DNA from: JANNMJ01 sp031397815
Lineage (GTDB): Bacteria > Bacteroidota > Bacteroidia > Cytophagales > Hymenobacteraceae
Reading direction: 5' to 3'
Length of the DNA stretch: 17,015 nucleotides
NCBI GenBank assembly: GCA_031397815.1
Contig: JANNMJ010000111.1
Coordinates: 1 to 17,015, forward strand
The position numbers were made by a program, and so were the translations under genes. A model generated the notes under the pieces. That model was not told the DNA's origin and ran no database searches. It saw only the letters and a list, made by a program, of their open reading frames with translations. This document shows, in pieces, positions 8,280-15,744 of this stretch. The stretch's first letter is position 1; every line of letters starts with the position of its first letter.

Positions 8280-9080
8280 ATGTGCAGATGTGAAAGATGT
8301 GGGGATGTGTGCATCGACTCACATCCCCACATCTTTCACATCGATTCACATCTCCACATCTCTCCTCCAAGCCTCTTGCTTCCTCTTAACCAATTCGACG
8401 CGGACGGCTCGCTCTGGCTGCTCGACAAGCCGCTGCAATGGACGTCGTTCGATGTCGTGAACAAAGTGCGGAATATTCTGCGGCAGAAAGTCGGGCACGC
8501 GGGTACGCTCGACCCGCTGGCGTCCGGGCTGCTTATTCTGGGTTCGGGGCGCGGTACCAAGCTGATGGAGAGCCTGATGGGGCAGGACAAAGAGTACACC
8601 GGCACCCTGACGCTCGGCCAAACCACGCCATCCTGTGACCGCGAAACCGGCGTCGATCAGGAGTTGCCGTGGCAGCACCTCACCCTCGACGATGTCCGCG
8701 CCGCGACGGCCGCGTTTACCGGTCTGATTCAGCAGCACCCGCCGCTGTTCTCGGCCATCAAGATTGGCGGAAAGAAGGCGTATGAGCTGGCGCGAAAAGG
8801 GAAATCCATCATCCCCGACGCCCGTCCCGTCACGATTCACACCTTCGAGATTGTGGGGATGGACGGCCCCGAAGTGCGCTTCCGCGTGGAATGCTCGAAG
8901 GGCACGTACATCCGCAGCCTCGCCCGCGACCTCGGCGCCGCCCTCGGTTGCGGTGCCCATTTGAGCAGCTTGGTGCGCACCCGCATCGGCGATTACCGGC
9001 TGGAAGACGCGTTTTCGCTCGCCGAAATGGAAGCGTTTCGACAACCCCGCGAGCCTCAGCAGGAAAACCCAGCGTCCTGA
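8280..9080 (+). CDS. truB: tRNA pseudouridine(55) synthase TruB
   Basis: TruB converts U55 in the T-loop of tRNAs to pseudouridine. Numbered from ATG 8280 (266 residues), the domain begins near residue 44 with SLWLLDKPLQWTSFDVVNK. It holds the catalytic aspartate D78 in GHAGTLDPLASGLL, the Y-TGTLTLG strand (106-113), the PPLFSAIKIGGKKAYELAR motif (154-172) and KGTYIRSLARDLG (207-219). Residues 2-29 are a translation of the palindromic repeat (HPHIFHIDSHLHI) and do not look like TruB. The only other reasonable in-frame start is TTG at 8376, giving 234 residues and MLPLNQFDADGSLWLLDKP. I keep ATG 8280 as the outer limit but suspect the real start is nearer 8376. ribF follows after 38 bases. Confidence 0.95.
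   Translation: MCRCERCGDVCIDSHPHIFHIDSHLHISPPSLLLPLNQFDADGSLWLLDKPLQWTSFDVVNKVRNILRQKVGHAGTLDPLASGLLILGSGRGTKLMESLMGQDKEYTGTLTLGQTTPSCDRETGVDQELPWQHLTLDDVRAATAAFTGLIQQHPPLFSAIKIGGKKAYELARKGKSIIPDARPVTIHTFEIVGMDGPEVRFRVECSKGTYIRSLARDLGAALGCGAHLSSLVRTRIGDYRLEDAFSLAEMEAFRQPREPQQENPAS
8287..8342. repeat. Perfect 23-base inverted repeat between uppP and truB
   Basis: Bases 8287-8309 and 8320-8342 are perfect reverse complements around a 10-base loop. The right side continues with two further degenerate copies of the CACATCT unit (about 8347-8362). The element fills the gap between uppP and the TruB homology. It has no T-run, so a processing or stabilising hairpin, or a dispersed repeat, is more likely than an intrinsic terminator. 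It is read through by the longest truB frame as a His-rich peptide. Confidence 0.8.
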
Positions 9081-9118
9081 GCCGCTGTCGGTCGTCTACT
9101 CCGTTCCTTTGCCCTGCT

Positions 9119-10075
9119 ATGTACGTCGTCCGTGACCCCGCCGCTTTTCCCGTTCTCGACCACGCCGTTGTCACGAGCGGCACGTTCGATGGCGTTCATC
9201 TGGGTCATCACCGCATCCTCGACCAGCTCACCAACGCCGCCCGCTCGGCTGGCGGCCAGAGCGTCGTCCTGACGTATTGGCCGCACCCGCGCGCCATTCT
9301 CGCGCCGGATGCCGCGTCCGACGGCCGTCCGGCGGCCGATTTGCACCTCCTCACCACCCTCGACGAGCGCATCGGGCTGCTCAAGGAGGCCGGGGTCGAT
9401 TACCTGTTGGTGCAGCCCTTCACGGCCGATTTCGCCGCCTGGACGGCCGAAGAATACGTGCAGCGGCTGCTGAAAGATACCCTCCACGCCCGGCACCTCG
9501 TCATCGGGTACGACCACCGCTTCGGCCGCGGCCGCACCGGCGACCTCGCGTATCTGCAACAAATCGCGCCCTCGATGGGCTTCACCGTCGAAGAGATTCC
9601 GCGCCACGATGTGGAAGCGGTGGGCGTGAGCAGCACCAAAATTCGGCGGGCGCTCCTCGATGGCGACGTAGCCACGGCGGCGCGCTACCTCGGTCGGCCG
9701 TATGCGCTGACCGGCCCCGTGGTGCGCGGGAAGCAGCTCGGGCGGACCATCGGCTACCCCACCGCCAACATCGGCCCCGGTCTGGAATTACTCAAGCTCG
9801 TGCCCGCCGATGGCGTCTACGCCGTGCGCGCCCGCACCCCCGATGGCGCGCTGCACCCCGCTATGCTCAACATCGGCCACCGGCCAACCGTCGGCGGCGT
9901 GGGCCGGACAGTGGAAGCGCACCTCCTCGGCGGCTTCGAGGCGGACCTGTACGACCAGCCGCTAACCGTTTACTTCGTAGCCCGTCTGCGCGACGAGCAG
10001 AAATTCAGCGGGCTGGATGCGCTCAAGGCGCAGCTGGCGCAGGATGCTGAATCGGCAACAAGACTATTAGCCTGA
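9119..10075 (+). CDS. ribF: Bifunctional riboflavin kinase / FAD synthetase RibF
   Basis: RibF phosphorylates riboflavin to FMN and adenylylates FMN to FAD. The 318-residue protein has both domains. The N-terminal nucleotidyltransferase shows SGTFDGVHLGHHRIL (20-34), YDHRFGRGRTGD (131-142) and SSTKIRRAL (171-179). The C-terminal flavokinase shows GPVVRGKQLGRTIGYPTANI (199-218), with the PTAN motif, then DGVYAV (231-236), MLNIGHRPTVGG (249-260) and a terminal LRDEQKF (290-296). ATG 9119 gives the usual start just before the nucleotidyltransferase strand; a longer open frame from 8891 overlaps truB in another frame and lacks homology. It is downstream of truB, as is usual in Bacteroidota, and 10 bases upstream of the next small ORF. 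Confidence 0.98.
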   Translation: MYVVRDPAAFPVLDHAVVTSGTFDGVHLGHHRILDQLTNAARSAGGQSVVLTYWPHPRAILAPDAASDGRPAADLHLLTTLDERIGLLKEAGVDYLLVQPFTADFAAWTAEEYVQRLLKDTLHARHLVIGYDHRFGRGRTGDLAYLQQIAPSMGFTVEEIPRHDVEAVGVSSTKIRRALLDGDVATAARYLGRPYALTGPVVRGKQLGRTIGYPTANIGPGLELLKLVPADGVYAVRARTPDGALHPAMLNIGHRPTVGGVGRTVEAHLLGGFEADLYDQPLTVYFVARLRDEQKFSGLDALKAQLAQDAESATRLLA

Positions 10076-10085
10076 CAGACTCCAC

Positions 10086-10400
10086 GTGGCCGCATTACTC
10101 TACATAGTCCTCTTGGCAATCAGCATTGTTGCGCCACTGCGATTAATAGTGCGTGGGCAGGAATTTAGCAGTGCTTCTGCTATCATTTACCTTGTCTGTT
10201 ATTTAATTCCGCCGACAGCGTTCAATCAAATGACTCAGCATTTTGGGTTAGAGCAATGCCAAAAATGCCTTGATGATGATGGATGGTTGATTTACGTTGT
10301 CAACTGGATTATCTGGCTGACTGCTGTTCTTACGCTGATGTTCATTCGGAGTCGCTTCGTACCACTTCCCTCAACAACACCTCCAGTCAATGATAAATAA
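10086..10400 (+). CDS. Small A/T-rich membrane protein, function unknown
   Basis: I do not recognise this protein. From a GTG start at 10086 it has 104 residues with hydrophobic segments near 3-22, 31-46 and 67-87, a CQKC pair (C58, C61) followed by acidic LDDDG, and a short Pro-rich tail. It starts 10 bases after ribF and its last 11 bases overlap the scoA start, which suggests co-transcription and perhaps coupled translation. Its composition differs sharply from its neighbours: bases 10201-10320 have 49 G+C of 120, while 9901-9960 in ribF has 43 of 60. That points to a recent acquisition or an unrelated origin. The combination of transmembrane helices and tight packing makes a real gene likely, though GTG and the lack of a known family leave doubt. 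Confidence 0.6.
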   Translation: MAALLYIVLLAISIVAPLRLIVRGQEFSSASAIIYLVCYLIPPTAFNQMTQHFGLEQCQKCLDDDGWLIYVVNWIIWLTAVLTLMFIRSRFVPLPSTTPPVNDK

Positions 10401-11085
10401 AGAAGTCGCTGGTCCGCAGGAAGCCTTGGAAGGCGTGCGCGACGGCATGACCCTGATGCTCGGCGGCTTCGGCCTGTGCGGCATCCCTGAAAATGGAATT
10501 ACCGAGCTGCTGCGCCGGGGCGTCAAAGAGCTGACGTGCATCTCGAACAACGCCGGGGTCGATGATTTCGGCATCGGGCTGCTGTTGCAGACGCGGCAGG
10601 TGAAGAAGATGATTTCTTCTTACGTCGGGGAAAATGCTGAATTCGAGCGGCAATTATTATCCGGCGAGCTGGAAGTAGAATTGATTCCGCAAGGCACGCT
10701 GGCCGAGCGCTGCCGGGCGGGCGGCGCGGGGATTCCGGCGTTCTTCACTCCGGCCGGGTACGGGACGGAAGTCGCCGAAGGCAAGGAAACCCGTGAGTTC
10801 AACGGCAAGTGGTACGTGATGGAACACGGGCTGACGGCCGATTTCGCCATCGTGAAAGCGTGGAAAGGCGACACGGCGGGCAACCTGATTTACAAAGGCA
10901 CCGCCCGCAACTTCAACCCGATGATGGCTACTGCGGGGCGCATCACGGTGGCAGAAGTGGAAGAATTGGTGCCCGCCGGTGAGCTGGACCCGAACGAGAT
11001 TCACACGCCGGGTATTTACGTGCAGCGGATTTTTCAGGGCACCGCGTATGAGAAGCGGATTGAGCAGCGGACGGTGCGTAAGTAA
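10390..11085 (+). CDS. scoA: Succinyl-CoA:3-ketoacid CoA-transferase subunit A
   Basis: This is the alpha subunit of a family I CoA-transferase, which with ScoB moves CoA between succinyl-CoA and 3-ketoacids such as acetoacetate, feeding ketone-body or short-chain acid use into central metabolism. The 231-residue product is the usual subunit length. It has the glycine-rich GGFGLCGIPEN (25-35), SNNAG (52-56), PQGTLAERCRAGGAGIPAFF (100-119) and GTEVAEGKE (125-133) characteristic of the A subunit. ATG 10390 gives the typical opening MINKEVAGPQEAL. It overlaps the upstream small ORF by 11 bases and is followed by scoB after 96 bases that hold a nested palindrome. The exact acyl substrate cannot be read from sequence. 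Confidence 0.95.
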   Translation: MINKEVAGPQEALEGVRDGMTLMLGGFGLCGIPENGITELLRRGVKELTCISNNAGVDDFGIGLLLQTRQVKKMISSYVGENAEFERQLLSGELEVELIPQGTLAERCRAGGAGIPAFFTPAGYGTEVAEGKETREFNGKWYVMEHGLTADFAIVKAWKGDTAGNLIYKGTARNFNPMMATAGRITVAEVEELVPAGELDPNEIHTPGIYVQRIFQGTAYEKRIEQRTVRK

Positions 11086-11094
11086 ACGATAATC

Positions 11095-11166
11095 TCCCAC
11101 GAATTTCAAAGATTTTGACACGAATTTTAAAAGGAATTCGTGTCAAAATTCCTAAAATTCGTGGGA
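11095..11166. repeat. Nested inverted repeat between scoA and scoB
   Basis: Outer arms TCCCACGAATTT (11095-11106) and AAATTCGTGGGA (11155-11166) are perfect complements. Inner arms ATTTTGACACGAATT (11112-11126) and AATTCGTGTCAAAAT (11135-11149) are also perfect, with 5-base unpaired patches on each side and an 8-base loop. The element is much more A/T-rich than the flanking genes. It could modulate the ratio of the two subunits by stabilising or attenuating the transcript, or simply be a dispersed repeat. The longer scoB frame from 11140 reads through it. Confidence 0.8.
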
Positions 11167-11181
11167 ACTCCTCTCCCAAAC

Positions 11182-11844
11182 ATGGCACTCGACAAAAATC
11201 AAATCGCCCGCCGTATCGCGCAGGAATTGCAGGACGGCTTTTACGTGAACCTCGGCATCGGTATCCCGACGCTTGTCGCCAATTACGTCCCTAAAAACCT
11301 GCAAGTCGTGTTTCAGTCTGAGAACGGGCTGCTCGGTATGGGGCCGTTCCCGACGGAAGATGAAGTCGATGCGGACCTCATTAATGCCGGGAAGCAGACC
11401 GTTACGACGCTCCCCGGGTCGAGCATTTTCTCGTCGTCGGATTCCTTTGGGATGATTCGGGGCGAGCACGTGCAGCTCACCGTGTTGGGCGCGATGGAAG
11501 TGAGCGAGCGCGGGGATATCGCGAACTGGAAAATCCCCGGGAAAATGGTGAAAGGGATGGGCGGCGCGATGGACCTCGTGGCTTCCGCCCGCAACATCAT
11601 CGTGGCGATGCAGCACACCGCCCGCGACGGCTCCAGCAAGCTCCTCGCCGAATGCTCGCTGCCGATTACCGGTCTGCGGTGCGTCAAGAAAATCGTGAGC
11701 GACCTCGCCGTCATCGACATATCCGAAACCGATGGCTTCATTCTCCGCGAGCGCGCCCCCGGCGTGAGCGTCGAAGACATCATCAAAGCCACCGCCGGTA
11801 AGCTGACGATTCCCGCCGGGGAGATTCCGGAGATTGCGGTTTAG
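11182..11844 (+). CDS. scoB: Succinyl-CoA:3-ketoacid CoA-transferase subunit B
   Basis: This is the beta, catalytic subunit partner of ScoA. The 220-residue protein carries VNLGIGIPTLVANYVP (22-37) and the active-site SENGLLGMGPFP (46-57), in which E47 corresponds to the glutamate that forms the enzyme-CoA thioester in family I. It also has GMGGAMDLV (125-133) and a conserved C-terminal DGFILRERAPGVSVEDI. ATG 11182 is chosen because the longer frame from GTG 11140 begins inside the palindromic repeat and adds residues foreign to the family. It is the last gene of the plus-strand run and converges with the permease/peptidase gene. Confidence 0.96.
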   Translation: MALDKNQIARRIAQELQDGFYVNLGIGIPTLVANYVPKNLQVVFQSENGLLGMGPFPTEDEVDADLINAGKQTVTTLPGSSIFSSSDSFGMIRGEHVQLTVLGAMEVSERGDIANWKIPGKMVKGMGGAMDLVASARNIIVAMQHTARDGSSKLLAECSLPITGLRCVKKIVSDLAVIDISETDGFILRERAPGVSVEDIIKATAGKLTIPAGEIPEIAV

Positions 11845-11889
11845 GCTGCAACTCGGATTTCAACAGAAAATTATCTGCAAAAAACAGGT

Positions 11890-12016
11890 ATTTGTCATTG
11901 CGAGGAGGCTTCGCGACGAAGCAATCCTCGTAGGATGGGCGCATTTGCTGAGCCACATGGCCGAGCAAACGAGGATTGCTTCGTCGTCGCAGAGCCTCCT
12001 CCTCGCAATGACAAAT
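11890..12016. repeat. Long imperfect palindrome between convergent genes
   Basis: The outer arm 11890-11905 is a perfect 16-base match to the reverse complement of 12001-12016. The inner arm CGACGAAGCAATCCTCG (11914-11930) matches 11970-11986 perfectly over 17 bases. A spacer of about 39 bases separates the inner arms. The sequence resembles the TCATTGCGAGGA...GAAGCAATCC type of dispersed repeat that I have seen in unrelated bacterial genomes. It sits between scoB and the minus-strand fusion gene, so it could also serve as a two-way transcript end. No protein is supported here; the open frame 11834-12115 is a product of the repeat. Confidence 0.8.
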
Positions 12017-12048
12017 TCTGGTTTCAATTATCGTTGTAAAAACAAAAC

Positions 12049-15000
12049 CTACCGCACCGCCACCGGCTTCACCGGCTCCTTCACCTCGTCGATATACTTC
12101 ACGTTGTCGAAGTAATACCGGTCGATGAGCTTTTGGTAGGGGTCTACTCCTACTTTGAAGGGTTTTTCCTTGACTACGAACGAGAGGGTGGTTTCGGGCT
12201 TGGTGAGCTTGATTTTCTGTAAGACCAGCGCATTGCCGCGCACGTCCCACGCTTCGCAGGAGGTTTTATCGGGGCCGAAGACGCCGATTTCGAGGTAATC
12301 GGCGAGGGGGGTGGGGGTTTCGTTGCCGAGGCTGTCGGCGCGGAATTTTTCGGCTTTGATGGTGAGCTGGACGTCGTACCGGCCGTCGGGACGGGCGGAA
12401 TAGGTCGCCGATTTCACCTCACTCTTGTAGAGGGTAATCGTCTCGAAAAGGTCGTGGAGGAGGTATTGGAGCGAGTCGGGCGTCGCGGGGCGGAGGTACG
12501 CCATCAGGTCGGCGGTGTTCGGGTAGGGGTGCGTCTGGTTGCGGTTCTTCTCCAGAAACGTCCGTAGGGCGCCGTTCAAGTGGTCTTCGCCGATGTAATC
12601 CTGTAGGGCGTAGAACACCATGCCGCCCTTGTAATAATGGATGTACGGCTGGTTCTCGACGAGCATCAGCGGTAGCTCCTTCTTGCGCTCCTGCCGCCGT
12701 CCGCGCAGGTATTGGTCCAGCTCGCGGCGCATAAACTGCTGCATCTGGGTCGGCGCGAAGGTGTGCTTGGCGGTCATGATGGCGGAATATTCGGCCAATG
12801 ACTCCACGAGCATACTCGCCCCCTGCACCCGCGCGCCCACCAGCTGATGGCCCCACCATTGGTGCGCCAGCTCGTGGTTGGTGATGAAGTACACGAAATC
12901 GGGCGTCTTCTTATCGCGCAGGTCGTCAATAAAACCGGCGCTTTCCGAGAACGGCACTGTGTTCGGGACGCTCTGCGCGAAGGATTTGTAGCGCGGGAAC
13001 TCCAGAATCCGCAGCTGCCTATACTGATACGGGCCGAACGCTTTGGTGTAATACGGCAGCGCCTCGCGGATGGCCTGCGCCATCCGGGCCACGTTGAACG
13101 CGTGCTTGGGGTCGTGGTAAATCTCGATCTGCACGGGCGGACCGGCGGCGGTGTTCTGCCACGTTTCGCGGTGCACCTTGTAGCGCGCCGACAGGATGGC
13201 GGGCATCGGGCGCATCGGCTCGTCCATCAGGTACCGGAAGTAGCGGCGGCCGTTGGCAGTCCATTCCTTCTGCAAATAGCCGGGCGTGACGGCGATCTGG
13301 TCGGGGTCGGTGCTGAGGGTGGCGGAGTAGCGGATACGGTCGGCTTCGGGACCGTAATCGGGGATGAGGCGGCCTTTGGGGTCGTTGAGGCGCGGCATCC
13401 GCTCTCTGGGCTTGAGGTCGTGCCGACGGCGCACATCATCGTCTTCCAGCTCCGATTCGGACTGATACCCGATGTGCAGACCGGGGTCGCTGAGGAAGGT
13501 ACCGTTCGCGGTGAGGCGGTCTTCGGGGGAAATGTTGGCCCAATCGAACACGCCCTTGCCACTGACGCGCGACGTAAACCCGCGCGCCCGGTACGTGCTG
13601 ACGAACGTCAGGAGCACGGAATCATTAGGCGCGAGCGCCTCGGTGAGGCGGTAGAGGCGGACGCCGTGCGTCGGGTCGTCGCGCAGGACGCGCGCGGGGC
13701 GGTTGAACGTCAGGTCGTTCGTGATGCTGCGGCTGTTGTCATACGTAATGAACAGCGTATCAATGGGCTGCGCGTGCGGGTTGCGGAGCGTGAAGGTGCC
13801 GTGCATCCGGTAGCCGTGTGGGGTGGCGGTGGGGTACAGGTCGGCCGTGAGGTCAAGGGCGACGATTTTCGGCTGCACCAGCTTGGCGTAGCGCTTATAG
13901 AGGCGCTCGGCGGTGGCTTGGCGGTCTTCGAGGGTTTTCGGGGTCAGGAACTCGTTCAGGCGGTTCGTATTGTAGAACACCCAGCCGCCGGTGGCCGCCA
14001 GCGTCAGGAGCGCCGCGCCGAGGGCGGGCCGCATCCCCGGCGCCCGCAGCCGCTGCCCGAACCGCCGCCAACGCGTGGCGGGGGCCGTATCGGCGCCGCG
14101 CACCCAGAGCAGCCCCGCAAGCAGCCCCAGCACCAGCGCTCCCGCCAGATAATACGCCGTGATACCCACGAGCGGCGCCACGAAATGACCGTAGCCGTTG
14201 AGGTCGGAATACGTGTACGTGATCGCCCCGCCGAACTTGAGCAGCACGTGGTGCAGCCCGAGCGCATCGGCCAGCAGCACCACCACGCCGTAATACACCA
14301 TCATCAGCGCGTGGCCGACGTACTTCTGGTTGACCACCGTTTGCACCGCCAGCGCGAGGGTACACAACACGGTCAGGCTGCCGAGTTGAATCAGGAAATC
14401 CCGGGCGTATACCAGCGGCTCCACCATACTGGGGTACAGGAAAAGCTGCGTGCCCACGCCCACCAGCACCAGCACTGCATACAGCACAATTTGCACGCCG
14501 AGCAGCGCGGCGAGCTTGCTCAGGAACGGCGCCCACGACGAGAACGGCAGCGCATCGAACACGAGCTGGAGGCGCGTATCGCGCTCGCGCCACACCAGCT
14601 CCCCGGCGTAGATGGTGATGATGAGGAGGAAGAAGAGGGTGAAGTTCTCGTTGAGAATCTTCACGACCTGATACGTCACGGGGAGCTGCGTGCCGCGTGG
14701 GTCTTGGTAGGTGTAATAGGTGTTGAAGAGGACGAAAACGACGCCCAACAGCGCCAGCGCGCGGAACGGCCACGCCGTCACGACGTTCAGAAACTGCACC
14801 CGCGTGAGGCGCCGGAACTGCCACCACGCCAGCCCCGGCCCAAACTCCTGCGGCGACCGGCGTAGCCCGGCCCCGACTAACGCGGGCGCGAGGGTGCGGT
14901 CGGCTTTCGGGCGGGCGGCTTTCACTTTGGGTTGCCGGAGGCGGAATGTCGCCATCGCCGTGAGCAGGATCAGCAGCCCGACGGCGCTCCAGAGGAGGCG

Positions 15001-15729
15001 GTTCTGAATCAGCTCGCCACTCAGGAAATCGACGTTCAGGGTGTTGCGCTCCGCGATGGTCCAGTACTTCGTGTCGATGCGCTCGGCGGAGAGGCCGAAG
15101 GGGTCGAAGAGGGCGAAGAGGTGGTCGCTGCTGATTTTACCGGTGAAGTTGAGCGAGATCTGGTAGAACACGAACAGCACGATGCCGCCCAGATACACCA
15201 CCAGCGGCGACCGAAACACGAGGTACGCCGCGAAGAAGATGCTCCCCGCGAACAGGGCGTTCACCCACGCGCCCCCCACCAGCGCCCCCGCCAACCCGAG
15301 CCACGGCACCGGCCCAATCTTGGTGGCCTCGGCCCACGGCCCGATCATCCCCAAAACGGCGCCGACCGAGATGCCGCTCATTACGAACCACAGGGCGAGC
15401 ATCGACCCCAAAAACCGCCCGCTCAGGTACGCCGACTTGCCCAAGGGCGTGGTGTAGAGAAGGCCAGTCATGGCGTCCTTATCGTCGCGGTAGATGGGCG
15501 TGCCCACGACGGCGGCCGTCACGAACATCCCCAGAATCGACGCAATCAGCGTCAGGTCCGTGAGCGCGACCGGCGCGTTGACGTGGACTTTCGCCCCGGC
15601 GAAGCTGAACGATTCGAGCGTCTGCGACAGGATGCCGAACACCGCCAACACGCCGAAGTACAGGTACGTGCTGGGCTGGGTGAACCGGTAGCGCAGCTCG
15701 AAGCGGAAAATGTGAAGGAACATGGACAT
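12049..15729 (-). CDS. ABC-2 type permease fused to M1 family aminopeptidase
   Basis: The 1226-residue protein joins an ABC-2-type membrane part to a zinc peptidase. A first bundle of about six membrane segments lies at 21-262, a charged linker at 263-318, a second bundle at 323-543 and a last segment near 570-586. About 13 segments in all would place the peptidase outside the cytoplasm if the N-terminus is inside (inference). The peptidase part (about 600-1226) has HELAH at 952-956, with the likely third zinc ligand E976 in VESLAEY, and YYKGG (1032-1036), whose tyrosine matches the catalytic YEKG of M1 enzymes. The usual GxMEN motif is replaced by PFSES at about 926-930. Related fusions are common in Bacteroidota beside an ABC ATPase, as here 15 bases upstream. 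The substrate is unknown; a peptide-handling envelope transporter is the natural guess. Confidence 0.95.
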   Translation of the reverse strand: MSMFLHIFRFELRYRFTQPSTYLYFGVLAVFGILSQTLESFSFAGAKVHVNAPVALTDLTLIASILGMFVTAAVVGTPIYRDDKDAMTGLLYTTPLGKSAYLSGRFLGSMLALWFVMSGISVGAVLGMIGPWAEATKIGPVPWLGLAGALVGGAWVNALFAGSIFFAAYLVFRSPLVVYLGGIVLFVFYQISLNFTGKISSDHLFALFDPFGLSAERIDTKYWTIAERNTLNVDFLSGELIQNRLLWSAVGLLILLTAMATFRLRQPKVKAARPKADRTLAPALVGAGLRRSPQEFGPGLAWWQFRRLTRVQFLNVVTAWPFRALALLGVVFVLFNTYYTYQDPRGTQLPVTYQVVKILNENFTLFFLLIITIYAGELVWRERDTRLQLVFDALPFSSWAPFLSKLAALLGVQIVLYAVLVLVGVGTQLFLYPSMVEPLVYARDFLIQLGSLTVLCTLALAVQTVVNQKYVGHALMMVYYGVVVLLADALGLHHVLLKFGGAITYTYSDLNGYGHFVAPLVGITAYYLAGALVLGLLAGLLWVRGADTAPATRWRRFGQRLRAPGMRPALGAALLTLAATGGWVFYNTNRLNEFLTPKTLEDRQATAERLYKRYAKLVQPKIVALDLTADLYPTATPHGYRMHGTFTLRNPHAQPIDTLFITYDNSRSITNDLTFNRPARVLRDDPTHGVRLYRLTEALAPNDSVLLTFVSTYRARGFTSRVSGKGVFDWANISPEDRLTANGTFLSDPGLHIGYQSESELEDDDVRRRHDLKPRERMPRLNDPKGRLIPDYGPEADRIRYSATLSTDPDQIAVTPGYLQKEWTANGRRYFRYLMDEPMRPMPAILSARYKVHRETWQNTAAGPPVQIEIYHDPKHAFNVARMAQAIREALPYYTKAFGPYQYRQLRILEFPRYKSFAQSVPNTVPFSESAGFIDDLRDKKTPDFVYFITNHELAHQWWGHQLVGARVQGASMLVESLAEYSAIMTAKHTFAPTQMQQFMRRELDQYLRGRRQERKKELPLMLVENQPYIHYYKGGMVFYALQDYIGEDHLNGALRTFLEKNRNQTHPYPNTADLMAYLRPATPDSLQYLLHDLFETITLYKSEVKSATYSARPDGRYDVQLTIKAEKFRADSLGNETPTPLADYLEIGVFGPDKTSCEAWDVRGNALVLQKIKLTKPETTLSFVVKEKPFKVGVDPYQKLIDRYYFDNVKYIDEVKEPVKPVAVR

Positions 15730-15744
15730 AGCGCGCGGCAGGGG

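Noticed and set aside
8287..8342. Intrinsic terminator after uppP
   Set aside because: The hairpin is strong but no T-run follows, and truB continues on the same strand.
9104..9111. TTCCTTTG as a -7 promoter box for ribF
   Set aside because: It differs from TAnnTTTG at the conserved A and no TTG lies 19-21 bases upstream.
8891..9118. N-terminal extension of ribF upstream of ATG 9119
   Set aside because: It overlaps truB in another frame, is Arg/Pro-rich and unlike RibF, which starts just before the nucleotidyltransferase strand.
11140..11181. N-terminal extension of scoB from GTG 11140
   Set aside because: It is translated from the palindromic repeat and the normal ScoB start MALDKNQIA is at 11182.
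11834..12115. Open frame of 93 codons between scoB and the fusion gene
   Set aside because: It mainly reads the long palindrome and runs into the antisense of the fusion gene's end.
12847..14865. Plus-strand open frame of 672 codons
   Set aside because: It lies wholly antisense to the permease/peptidase gene, is rich in Arg, Gln, His and Glu with no domain, and is the kind of long antisense frame expected in GC-rich DNA.
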